From a virus: 30,961 nt of DNA. Location: positions 1-30,961 of the IMG/VR virus record IMGVR_UViG_3300013014_000089; one strand, 5' to 3'. Position 1 is the stretch's first letter. Every line of letters starts with the position of its first letter. This document shows positions 24,405 to 30,961 of the stretch, piece by piece. The position numbers were made by a program, and so were the translations under genes. A model generated the notes under the pieces. That model saw only the letters and a program-made list of their open reading frames with translations. It did no database searches and was not told the DNA's origin.

Positions 24405-25970
24405 ATGAGTCAGTTTAAAAAAAATCCAGAATTTGTTGACAAAGTGTGTAACACATGTAAGAACACGTATCAAATTTCTTTTTATAAAAGAAAAACTTCT
24501 GTTTATTGCAGCAAAAAATGTTCGAATGCAAATGAAGATGTATTAACTAAAATGAGAACGTCTCAGAAAAAGACGTATGATGAAAAATATAATGGTTTGC
24601 ATCCAATGCAAACAGATAAGACAAAAGAAAATTTAAAAAGTTCTTTATTGGATAAATACGGCGTAACAAGTTATAGTAAACTAACAGAGTACAAAGAAAA
24701 AGTAAAGTCAACATCTATTGAAAAATATGGTGTTGAGAATTATTCACAAACAACTGAATTTAAGCGTAGATTTAAAAAATCATGTTTAGCTAAATACGGA
24801 GTGGATAATCCGATGAAATCGCCTGACATTAAAGAAAAAGTCAAAAACACATGTGTTGAAAAATACGGCGTAGAGTGTTATTCAAAGTCAATGTCAAGTA
24901 TTTCACAACATCATGATCTAACATATTCTAAAATAATAAAGTTTCCAAATATGTTGCCTTTATTTACCCGAGATGAATTTTACGGGGTGACAAAAAATAT
25001 TCATTATAAATTTCAGTGCATCAGATGTGATGCAATTGTTTCTATAGATCTTCAAGATGGAAATGTGCCTCTATGTGTAAATTGTGACAAATTGAACACT
25101 AGCTTTGCACAAAAAGAAATATACGAGTATATTAAAACATATGTAAATAAAAAAATATTGTTAAACGATAGAAATTTGATTTATCCAAAAGAAGTCGATA
25201 TTTATATTCCAGATTTAAATTTAGCAATTGAATATAATAGTTTCTATTACCACACAGAAATAAGTGGTAACAAAAACAAACACTATCATTTGCGTAAACT
25301 GCAATCCACTCTTTTAAAAGGAGTTACGCTTATACAAATATTCGAACACGAATGGTCAAATAAAAAACCGATTATTCAATCCGTGTTACGTAACAAATTA
25401 AATAGTTTTGATCAAAAAATATACGCACGTAACTGTATTATTAAAGAATTAACCGCATTCGAATGTAATGTTTTTTTGAATAATAATCATATTCAAGGAA
25501 GTGACCATTCAAGTATTAGAATCGGTCTGTATTGTAATGGTGAATTGGTTTCTGTTATGACATTTGTTAAATCTAGATACGATAAAAAAATCCAATATGA
25601 AATGTCTAGATTTTGTAATAAATTAAATTATAAAATAACAGGGGGCGCCTCTAAACTATTTAAGTATTTTGTTACAAAGTATTCGCCAATTTCAGTGTGT
25701 AGTTATAATGACCGTAGATATTTTGACGGCGGTGTTTATGAAAAATTAAACTTTACAATTACAAACAATACATCACCGTGTTATTTTTATATCAAAAATA
25801 AAAATTTATATAACCGAATGAATTTCCAAAAACACAAGCTTAAAAAATTACTAAGTTCTTACGATCCTTTGTTATCAGAATGGGAAAATATGAAATTAAA
25901 CGGTTATGATAGAATTTGGGATTGTGGCAACGGTAAATGGGTTTTTACAAATACCAATGTTACTCACTAG
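24405..25970 (+). CDS. Homing endonuclease, Vsr-like (EDxHD) nuclease with KYGV repeats and zinc motifs
   Basis: This is the only plus-strand gene. The 521-residue product begins with a zinc-finger-like set (C15, C18, C35, C39). Four KYGV repeats follow about 23 residues apart (near 84, 107, 130 and 154), of the kind used as DNA-binding modules in phage homing endonucleases. A second CxxC pair set lies at C205/C208 and C224/C227. The catalytic part has VDIYIPDLNLAIEYNSFYYH (D265, E276), then KHYHLRKL and TLIQIFEHEW, matching Vsr-like/EDxHD endonucleases. A C-terminal domain from about 340 (CSYNDRRYFDGGVYEKLNF) occurs in related phage proteins. The gene is free-standing between the tube and HAD-fusion genes, and its last 11 bases overlap the convergent neighbour. 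It is probably selfish DNA that cuts an allele lacking it. Confidence 0.85.
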   Translation: MSQFKKNPEFVDKVCNTCKNTYQISFYKRKTSVYCSKKCSNANEDVLTKMRTSQKKTYDEKYNGLHPMQTDKTKENLKSSLLDKYGVTSYSKLTEYKEKVKSTSIEKYGVENYSQTTEFKRRFKKSCLAKYGVDNPMKSPDIKEKVKNTCVEKYGVECYSKSMSSISQHHDLTYSKIIKFPNMLPLFTRDEFYGVTKNIHYKFQCIRCDAIVSIDLQDGNVPLCVNCDKLNTSFAQKEIYEYIKTYVNKKILLNDRNLIYPKEVDIYIPDLNLAIEYNSFYYHTEISGNKNKHYHLRKLQSTLLKGVTLIQIFEHEWSNKKPIIQSVLRNKLNSFDQKIYARNCIIKELTAFECNVFLNNNHIQGSDHSSIRIGLYCNGELVSVMTFVKSRYDKKIQYEMSRFCNKLNYKITGGASKLFKYFVTKYSPISVCSYNDRRYFDGGVYEKLNFTITNNTSPCYFYIKNKNLYNRMNFQKHKLKKLLSSYDPLLSEWENMKLNGYDRIWDCGNGKWVFTNTNVTH

Positions 25971-27129
25971 ATAATTCTTTATCAGTTAATTGCGTAACTG
26001 TATCTCTTAGTTTATTAATATACCCAGTTGACCGCAACAGTTTGAATGCTAAATTTTCGCTGCTAAATTCCCCACTCTTATCTAAACCAGCTTGACGCAT
26101 ATCGTATATACGTTTAGTTAACTTCTTTATTTTATTGATATCTTGTTCTTGTATAGCCACATTAATCGATTGTACAAGTTGTTTGTACTTCTTTTTTATA
26201 GCATCTTTGTCAACTTTTATATCTTCGTGTTTTGGTTTTTTTACCCAAGTAGATTTCATCAAACTATATACGGATTGACTGTTATTAATCTCAGACTTGT
26301 CTTGAATATAAACTTCAACTGGATGATTGCCTATCTTGATATCATGTGATTGATTCCATTTGCTTTTTAAGCCGTCAACATAATTTTTAACTAACTCTTC
26401 ATCGTCGCCTATTTTATCAAAATCTACAACCAAGTGCAAATCTATATCGCTGGTTGGGGTCCAATTATATCCGGCAGTACTACCAAGAAAATATATGTCT
26501 TCCAATGGTACGGTCAATTCAGTATCCTTATAAAATGTATTAGCAACTTTTAAAAGTGTATTTAATACATTCGGTTTGATATCATCTTCAGTTGCCCATA
26601 TTGCTGGATTTAATATACTATTATAAATTCTATGCTTTTCTTTGAGTCCAAGTATTTCTTTTAATTGATTTATAGTATCAATTGAATTAGTATGAAGAAT
26701 TGCTTTACCACCAGCATTTATAAAATCATTCACAACATCTTCACGGTCATCTATTAATACACTATCAGCAGTTGCAAATTTAGATTTATCTTTTCTATTA
26801 GGCACTAAGTTCGCTTCAAATGTTATGCCTTTATCTTTAAGCCATTGTTGTTTGCCAATCTTTGATTTAGCATCAGCTGCATGACTTAGTATTTGTACAT
26901 TAGGAAAGCTATTTACAAAATTATAAAGCAATTTACCATCTTTCATCCATGGCATATTAGCATAATATTCAGGACTATTTTTATTTACCAACTTAAAACT
27001 ATTCTGCTTGCCATGTAAACTATCATAAGTATTTACAGATATTCCACCACTATAGCGCTTAAATTGAGCTTCCCAATCACTAAGCACTCCATCCATATCT
27101 ACATATATTTTGTAATCATTACTAATCAT
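25960..27129 (-). CDS. Fusion of HAD-type phosphatase and Pol-beta-like nucleotidyltransferase domains
   Basis: Residues 1-165 are a HAD hydrolase resembling 5'-nucleotidases: DMDGVLSDW with nucleophile D11 and acid D13, and the metal motif LIDDRED (D127, D128). Residues about 172-300 form a polymerase-beta-type nucleotidyltransferase: LNPAIW, then FLGSTAGYNWTPTSDIDLHL with G216-S217 and metal acids D228/D230, and HPVEVYIQD carrying the third acid. The C-terminal 90 residues are helical and basic. The NTase part looks like a family I have seen in T4-like phages with SDIDLH and YNWT motifs. Both active sites appear complete. Two opposed chemistries, phosphate removal and NMP addition, in one chain suggest nucleic-acid end processing or a nucleotide-modifying system, but substrate is unknown. 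Confidence 0.82.
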   Translation of the reverse strand: MISNDYKIYVDMDGVLSDWEAQFKRYSGGISVNTYDSLHGKQNSFKLVNKNSPEYYANMPWMKDGKLLYNFVNSFPNVQILSHAADAKSKIGKQQWLKDKGITFEANLVPNRKDKSKFATADSVLIDDREDVVNDFINAGGKAILHTNSIDTINQLKEILGLKEKHRIYNSILNPAIWATEDDIKPNVLNTLLKVANTFYKDTELTVPLEDIYFLGSTAGYNWTPTSDIDLHLVVDFDKIGDDEELVKNYVDGLKSKWNQSHDIKIGNHPVEVYIQDKSEINNSQSVYSLMKSTWVKKPKHEDIKVDKDAIKKKYKQLVQSINVAIQEQDINKIKKLTKRIYDMRQAGLDKSGEFSSENLAFKLLRSTGYINKLRDTVTQLTDKELSSE

Positions 27130-27134
27130 TTATA

Positions 27135-27141
27135 ATAAATA
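27135..27141 (-). promoter_or_regulatory. TATTTAT box 5 nt before the HAD-fusion gene
   Basis: Minus-strand ATATTTAT is separated from the ATG at 27129 by TATAA. A more classical promoter candidate lies about 85 nt further upstream in the same gap. Confidence 0.35.
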
Positions 27142-27219
27142 TAAGCATATACAAGCACTATACTATATAACTTTATATAAACATTTTAAGTTCAATAAGC
27201 AATCAAAGCGCTTACTATG

Positions 27220-27248
27220 CTTATACTTTATATAATAGAGTAAGTCAA
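27220..27248 (-). promoter_or_regulatory. Candidate sigma70-type promoter in the 135-bp gap before the HAD-fusion gene
   Basis: Minus-strand TTGACT (complement of 27243-27248) and TATAAG (complement of 27220-27225) are 17 bp apart. The -10 box overlaps one arm of a 10-bp inverted repeat (27216-27225 with 27140-27149), and a perfect AAGCGCTT palindrome lies at 27206-27213 just downstream. This gap is one of the longest in the window and appears regulatory. Confidence 0.45.
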
Positions 27249-27264
27249 GTTATAATAATAAAAT

Positions 27265-27465
27265 TTATTTAATCATGTCTGACAATTGTTGTTCACTTAC
27301 AGTTGCAACTACACGTGAATGTATTCGACGATTTAATTCAGTTCTTATTAAATCTAGATCGATCTGATAATTTCTTATAGTTTCATGATAATCAAACGCA
27401 ATTGCTTTAAGTTCGATGTCACTAAATTCAAATAACGGTTTTGTAGACATTATATTTTTTTCCAT
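27265..27465 (-). CDS. Small hypothetical protein, 66 aa
   Basis: The product is not recognised. It is mostly helical and charged (FSDIELKAIAFDYHETIRNY, then LDLIRTELNRRIHSR), with no cysteine, signal or membrane segment. It follows the glycosyltransferase stop by 5 nt. Either the ATG at 27465 or the internal ATG at 27450 (MSTKPLFEF) could be the true start. A candidate promoter lies after its stop. Its coupling to the glycosyltransferase is the only functional clue. Confidence 0.6.
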   Translation of the reverse strand: MEKNIMSTKPLFEFSDIELKAIAFDYHETIRNYQIDLDLIRTELNRRIHSRVVATVSEQQLSDMIK

Positions 27466-27470
27466 AACAA

Positions 27471-28493
27471 TTATACATATTGATTTAATATAATAGATAT
27501 ATTTTTTATAAACAAATTTTTATTGTATTTACTAGCCGTTACAGCAGCTTTTTTTCCTTTACTAATAACTTCATCTCGGTTATTATAACAATATAACATT
27601 TTTTCAATCATATCATCTTCATTAAATTCAGACCACTTTCCACCATAATTACCCCAACAACCTGTACTATACACTTCGTCATAATTTACCTCAAAACTAA
27701 TATCGTTATTAACGAATTCTTTTAATCCGCCATAATTTGTATATATAATAGGTCGTCCACAACACAGACTTTCTTGTTGCATCATTCCCCATCCTTCACA
27801 TGTTACACCACTCACATACACATCTAAATTATGATACCAATTTCTTAATTCTTCTTTTGTATATTTAGTACCGATATATTTTAATCGAGGATCAAATATT
27901 TTTTCAGTAATAGATGTACAAGTTTTTATTTGCAATTCTACATTTTTTATACCATTAAAAGCTTTAAGAAAACATTTAATAGATTTGCTTAAATTTTTAC
28001 GTGGATCTTCATTCGATATACCAAATACAAATTTATCTTTTACAAAATGTTCTTTATAAACATAGTTATCCGTATCACAAAATAAATGTACTACATCAAT
28101 CTTTGTATTCAATCCTTGATTAATAAAATTGTCACGGTTATAATTATTCGGAACAATAATGTGATTAAATTTACTTAATATTTCAATTATAATATCATTA
28201 ACTCTAGTACACTCCCACATTGTTAACAATATCCGGGGTCTGTCAAAATTAATATGCGCTAATACATTCTGATTGGAAATTTCATTAGATATACTCAAAA
28301 CGGATAAGTCTAATAAAGATGAATCAAATGTATGTGATTTATCAAAGTACTTAATATACCTATCAGATATTTCACTATATGCCCTCGGTATAACATTATA
28401 TCCAACCGAATTAAGATCGTTTAATAAAACATACAATAATTCACCATACCCAGAAACAAAATTATACTTAGAACTTAAAGTTATGTTTTTCAA
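27471..28493 (-). CDS. Glycosyltransferase, GT-B fold, family 4-like
   Basis: The 340-residue protein has an N-terminal half ending in MWECTRVND and IIVPNNYNRDNFI, and a donor-binding C-terminal half. There, GISNEDPRKNLSKSI (158-172) gives the RKN motif, and CEGWGMMQQESLCCGRPIIY contains the E-x7-E pair (E233, E241) that holds the sugar nucleotide in GT4 enzymes. The start is a TTG at 28493 overlapping the preceding stop (TTGA); no ATG lies nearby in frame. It has no membrane segment, so it acts in the cytoplasm. Its place beside fibre genes suggests it modifies a virion fibre or host surface polymer; DNA glucosylation is possible but less suggested by context. Confidence 0.85.
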   Translation of the reverse strand: MKNITLSSKYNFVSGYGELLYVLLNDLNSVGYNVIPRAYSEISDRYIKYFDKSHTFDSSLLDLSVLSISNEISNQNVLAHINFDRPRILLTMWECTRVNDIIIEILSKFNHIIVPNNYNRDNFINQGLNTKIDVVHLFCDTDNYVYKEHFVKDKFVFGISNEDPRKNLSKSIKCFLKAFNGIKNVELQIKTCTSITEKIFDPRLKYIGTKYTKEELRNWYHNLDVYVSGVTCEGWGMMQQESLCCGRPIIYTNYGGLKEFVNNDISFEVNYDEVYSTGCWGNYGGKWSEFNEDDMIEKMLYCYNNRDEVISKGKKAAVTASKYNKNLFIKNISIILNQYV

Positions 28494-28774
28494 TTTGGTA
28501 TATAATAACTGCCTATAACACTTTCGTGTTTTGCTAATTTTGTAGCAGACCGTGATATAGATCCACTTAATAAAGAAAAAGCTAAGTCGATAACCTCTTC
28601 AGTTGTTTTTCCAATAAATTGTGAACCTGAGACGGACGATGTTAAAATGATTTCGTGATATGCTGATAAAGATACGTCATCAGCCCGTTCAACACTAAAA
28701 CCAACAATTTTACCTGGTTCAACAGAATGTGTATAATCTGTGTATCTCATAATTTTAATATTAATGTTATTCAT
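28490..28774 (-). CDS. Small hypothetical protein, 94 aa
   Basis: The product is not recognised. Predicted strands at the N-terminus (MNNINIKIMRYTDYTHSVEP, then KIVGFSVERADD) are followed by a helix (TTEEVIDLAFSLLSGSI). There are no cysteines and no signal peptide. It lies between three fibre-like paralogues and the glycosyltransferase, whose start codon overlaps its stop. Small beta-rich proteins at this place can be fibre caps or assembly helpers, but nothing in the sequence proves it. Confidence 0.7.
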   Translation of the reverse strand: MNNINIKIMRYTDYTHSVEPGKIVGFSVERADDVSLSAYHEIILTSSVSGSQFIGKTTEEVIDLAFSLLSGSISRSATKLAKHESVIGSYYIPN

Positions 28775-28791
28775 ATGTAGTTATTTATGTG

Positions 28792-29271
28792 TTAGTTCCA
28801 TAGTTCTATATAGTACGTTCCTATCGATGGACCAACATTTGCTCCAATATTTATAGCTAAAAATCCTGCTTTAGTAGGATATAGAGATTGATTCGAATTG
28901 TTGGCTCCTTTACAGTTTGTAACTGTTAAAAACGTGATCGTGGACGAACCACCATAAACATATACTTTTGCACTTCCAGCTGCCGCTCCAATTCCAAGTG
29001 ACCCATCAATTTGAGTGGTCGTCGTAAAAAATGTAGTTGTAGATGTATTAGTAGAAAACATAATATTGGCGGCATTAGCTACAGGATCTTGATAAAATTT
29101 TAAAGTGTCTGACGTTACCTGTAGTGCCGGGCCCCCTCCTCCTTGCCAAGAACCATTATAATATGCATCACGGCCAAAATTAGATTTATCAGAGCCTCCG
29201 GAACTGATATAAGCATTACCAACTCTATAATATCCATTATCGGGGACAGTTGTATTTTGTAACGTTGCCAT
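28792..29271 (-). CDS. Fibre-like paralogue 3 of 3 (MATLxNTT family), 159 aa
   Basis: This shares with its two upstream neighbours an N-terminal signature (MATLQNTTVPDNGYYRVG), a DAYYNGSW motif, a GSLGIGAAAGSAKVYVYG segment and a C-terminal ending (NIGANVGPSIGTYYIELW). The LGxG-type segment resembles the beta-prism motif found before S74 chaperone domains in tail fibres, and the Gly/Ser/Thr/Tyr-rich, cysteine-poor make-up suits a beta-structured adhesin. This copy is the last of the tandem set and has a GGGG stretch near residue 45. It is probably a virion surface or receptor-binding module; no experimental role is known to me. Confidence 0.75.
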   Translation of the reverse strand: MATLQNTTVPDNGYYRVGNAYISSGGSDKSNFGRDAYYNGSWQGGGGPALQVTSDTLKFYQDPVANAANIMFSTNTSTTTFFTTTTQIDGSLGIGAAAGSAKVYVYGGSSTITFLTVTNCKGANNSNQSLYPTKAGFLAINIGANVGPSIGTYYIELWN

Positions 29272-29291
29272 ATATCAATTTAAATTTGTTA

Positions 29292-29771
29292 TTATGTCCA
29301 TAATTTTATATAATATGTTCCGGCACTCATTGAGCCAACAGACGATATATATATACCTAAAAATCCTCCAAAAGTTGCATATGTAGCTGTGCTGGTACTG
29401 CCATCACCTTCACAATTCGCTACTTCTAAAAACGGTTGAGATCCGCCGGAGCCCTGTATACGCATTTGCGCATTTGAATTTGCTCCACCAACTCCCAGAG
29501 TACCGTTAATATTAGTTGTGGGTGAATCTATATAAGTACTTGCTGGCGAAGTATTAAAAGGATTAGGAAATGTGGTTGAATTAGCATAAAAAAATAAAGT
29601 TGTGTTGTATAATTGTATAAATGGACCGCCTCCAATCCACGACCCATTGTAATAAGCATTGGTACCAAGATGTGAGTATGGTCCACCACTACTAATGTAA
29701 GTTACATCGGTACTAGTTCCAACTCTGTAAATGCCGTTCTGAGCAATAGTTGTATTTTTTAACGTTGCCAT
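29292..29771 (-). CDS. Fibre-like paralogue 2 of 3 (MATLxNTT family), 159 aa
   Basis: The middle copy of the tandem set. The N-terminus reads MATLKNTTIAQNGIYRVG, the mid part NAYYNGSWIGGG, then INGTLGVGGANSNAQMRIQG and a final SAGTYYIKLW. Relative to its neighbours the middle third (SHLGTNAYY to STYIDSPTTN) is the most diverged and the two ends are the most similar, as expected for modules that exchange tips while retaining docking ends. It is 20 nt from the next copy and 3 nt from the previous one, so the three are expressed together. Confidence 0.75.
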   Translation of the reverse strand: MATLKNTTIAQNGIYRVGTSTDVTYISSGGPYSHLGTNAYYNGSWIGGGPFIQLYNTTLFFYANSTTFPNPFNTSPASTYIDSPTTNINGTLGVGGANSNAQMRIQGSGGSQPFLEVANCEGDGSTSTATYATFGGFLGIYISSVGSMSAGTYYIKLWT

Positions 29772-29774
29772 ATA

Positions 29775-30317
29775 TTACGGTGTTCCCCACAGTCTTATAT
29801 AATACTGTCCTGCCGTTGGACCAACAGATGATCCAATTGTTATACCTAAAAAACCATAAAAAGCAGTAATACTTGCAAATTGAGCGTCAGCACTACCAAA
29901 TCCAGCACAGTTATTAACCGCTAAAAAGTTGTTGCTTGTACTGTTACCATCTATACGAATTTTTGAGAATCCACTATGTGCTGCGCCAACCCCCAGATAT
30001 TTACTGGTACCTGGACTCAGCTGAGTTGTTGTTGAAGAAATTACTGCACTCGATGGTTGAACGGAAAAACAAACAGTTCCAAATGTTGATCCATCGTTTG
30101 AAATAACATCAATAGTTGTGGGGCCTATTTGTATATTCATTCGATCAATAGCAGATCCAGACAGTATATACTGCGTACCATTCCAATAAGTGTTAAGACC
30201 AAACATAGCATATTCATTGCCCCCACTTGGCCCTCCACTAAAATATACAGCATTGGTATCATCTCCAACTCTATAGTAACCACCACCAGCTATGGTTGTA
30301 TTTTGTAACGTTGCCAT
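29775..30317 (-). CDS. Fibre-like paralogue 1 of 3 (MATLxNTT family), 180 aa
   Basis: The longest copy. It begins MATLQNTTIAGGGYYRVGDD, has LNTYWNGTQY in place of AYYNGSW, an extra about 20 residues in the middle (SAIDRMNIQIGPTTIDVISN), then KYLGVGAAHSGFSKIRIDG and VGPTAGQYYIRLW. It lies 15 nt after the S74 fibre gene and has a TATTTAT box 6 nt before its ATG, so it may start its own transcript. The family resemblance to segments just before S74 domains suggests that the set arose from fibre-gene pieces. Confidence 0.75.
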   Translation of the reverse strand: MATLQNTTIAGGGYYRVGDDTNAVYFSGGPSGGNEYAMFGLNTYWNGTQYILSGSAIDRMNIQIGPTTIDVISNDGSTFGTVCFSVQPSSAVISSTTTQLSPGTSKYLGVGAAHSGFSKIRIDGNSTSNNFLAVNNCAGFGSADAQFASITAFYGFLGITIGSSVGPTAGQYYIRLWGTP

Positions 30318-30323
30318 ACATCA

Positions 30324-30330
30324 ATAAATA
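30324..30330 (-). promoter_or_regulatory. TATTTAT box 6 nt before fibre-like paralogue 1
   Basis: Minus-strand ATATTTAT is followed by TGATGT and the ATG at 30317. It fills most of the 15-nt gap after the S74 fibre gene; the other two paralogues lack it. Confidence 0.35.
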
Positions 30331-30332
30331 TA

Positions 30333-30961
30333 TTATAACCCCAATTTATTATTTATTATATCAATTTGATTTTGTTGTTTATCCAAAATTGTTTTCAATT
30401 CTTTAATGCCTTGAATCAACAAAGCAGTAAGTTTTGTGTAATTAATACCACTAATTTTTCCAAATTGATCGTAACTAACAAATTCAGGATACAATTTAGC
30501 AATTTCTTCTGCAATCAAACCAATATGTAATTCAGATGGACCATTTTTATATCTAAAATATACTGGTACCAATTGAATTATTTTTTCCAAATGTGGAGGC
30601 ACCAATGGACAAATGTCTATCTTGGAATCTTGCGTTGAAGTTTCAACCAAAGTACCAGCTACAGTTAATGTAGTGCCGGATACAGAAAGAAAACTAACAC
30701 TAGCAATTGTTGTATTTGCAACAGTCTTTACTAAGTAGTCCGGTACATTAGTAAATACTCCAGTACTAGTTCCACTTGTACCTGAAACAGATCCGGTATA
30801 AGAAACACCGCTTCCGCCTGCGGTACCGCTACTTCCGCTTGTTCCAGCAGATCCACTACTTCCACTGTTACCACTACTTCCAGCCGTACCAGCTACACCA
30901 CTTGTACCGCTGCTACCACGTGATCCAGTACTTCCACTTGTTCCGCTACTTCCGTTTATAC
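30333..30961 (-). CDS. Tail fibre C-terminal part: collagen-like repeat plus S74 intramolecular chaperone (partial)
   Basis: My translation stays open from the window edge to the stop at 30333-30335, so the N-terminus is missing; a TTG at 30650 that could be taken as a start is internal. The first 50 codons are about 17 Gly-X-Y triplets made almost only of Gly, Ser, Thr and Ala (GSSGTSGSTGSRGSSGTSG). A spacer with SFLSVSGTTLTVAGTL follows, and the last 100 residues match the S74 chaperone: YKNGPSELHIGLIAEEIAKL, then YPEFVSYDQFGKISGINYTK and TALLIQGIKELK, ending in a coiled coil. S74 domains trimerise fibres and then cut themselves off. The usual Ser-Lys site near the domain start is not obvious here (TSTQDSKIDI is the nearest), so cleavage is uncertain. 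Confidence 0.85.
   Translation of the reverse strand, partial: INGSSGTSGSTGSRGSSGTSGVAGTAGSSGNSGSSGSAGTSGSSGTAGGSGVSYTGSVSGTSGTSTGVFTNVPDYLVKTVANTTIASVSFLSVSGTTLTVAGTLVETSTQDSKIDICPLVPPHLEKIIQLVPVYFRYKNGPSELHIGLIAEEIAKLYPEFVSYDQFGKISGINYTKLTALLIQGIKELKTILDKQQNQIDIINNKLGL
30807..30961 (-). repeat. Degenerate Gly-Ser/Thr-Ser triplet repeat in the fibre gene
   Basis: A 9-nt-scale repetitive tract made of GGA/GGT-AGT/ACA-AGT/AGC codons encodes collagen-like triplets and continues past the window edge. The near-repeat DNA could change length by recombination or slippage, altering fibre length. Confidence 0.75.

Noticed and set aside
28848-28855. TATAAATA on the minus strand inside fibre-like paralogue 3
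   Set aside because: It is 74 nt before the next start and not conserved in the other two paralogues; too weak to call a promoter.
30333-30650. Separate 105-aa S74 gene starting at TTG 30650
   Set aside because: The same frame stays open upstream through collagen-like repeats to the window edge, so this is the C-terminus of a longer fibre.

Overview
The window is part of the genome of a large, AT-rich, double-stranded DNA tailed phage of the myovirus (T4-like) type. The evidence is a T4-style replication set (DnaB/gp41-type helicase, RecA/UvsX-type recombinase, gp32-like ssDNA-binding protein, 5'-3' exonuclease, class Ia ribonucleotide reductase) next to a contractile-tail set (gp19-like tube protein, gp26-like baseplate/chaperone protein, tape measure, gp53-like LysM protein, hub protein, tail fibre with an S74 chaperone). 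Almost no start codon has a Shine-Dalgarno sequence; upstream regions are A/T-only. This hints at a host with SD-independent initiation (Bacteroidota is one possibility), but the host cannot be fixed from this window.

All genes but one lie on the minus strand, so transcription runs from high to low coordinates. From right to left: (i) 30961-27265, an adhesion region with the C-terminal end of a collagen-like/S74 tail fibre, three tandem paralogous fibre-like proteins, a small unknown, a glycosyltransferase and a tiny unknown; (ii) 27129-24405, a HAD-phosphatase/nucleotidyltransferase fusion and, on the plus strand, an intruding Vsr-like homing endonuclease; (iii) 24302-12643, the tail module with tube, HxGH nucleotidyltransferase, gp26-like protein with a start-less +1-frame extension, tape measure, large baseplate protein, LysM protein, hub and a small unknown; (iv) 12605-4036, the replication/recombination module with a divergent family-A polymerase, a large unknown, a small unknown, gp32, RecA, exonuclease and helicase; (v) 3934-577, nrdA-nrdB closed by a strong terminator; (vi) 491-1, the start of a membrane-anchored PAS-domain protein cut by the window edge.

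The most interesting signals are: a start-less reading frame between the gp26-like gene and the tape measure, entered at a T7 run, which looks like a programmed frameshift of the gpG/gpGT kind; a gp32 leader with a hairpin followed by five tandem TTAA-type repeats up to the start codon, resembling the T4 gene 32 translational operator; a TATTTAT box placed 5-6 nt before several late-gene start codons, which would give nearly leaderless mRNAs if it is a promoter; a divergent family-A polymerase; a phage-encoded membrane PAS protein; and a Gly-Ser/Thr collagen-like fibre near a glycosyltransferase. No tRNA, CRISPR array or insertion sequence was recognised, and no gene-free stretch exceeds about 140 bases.
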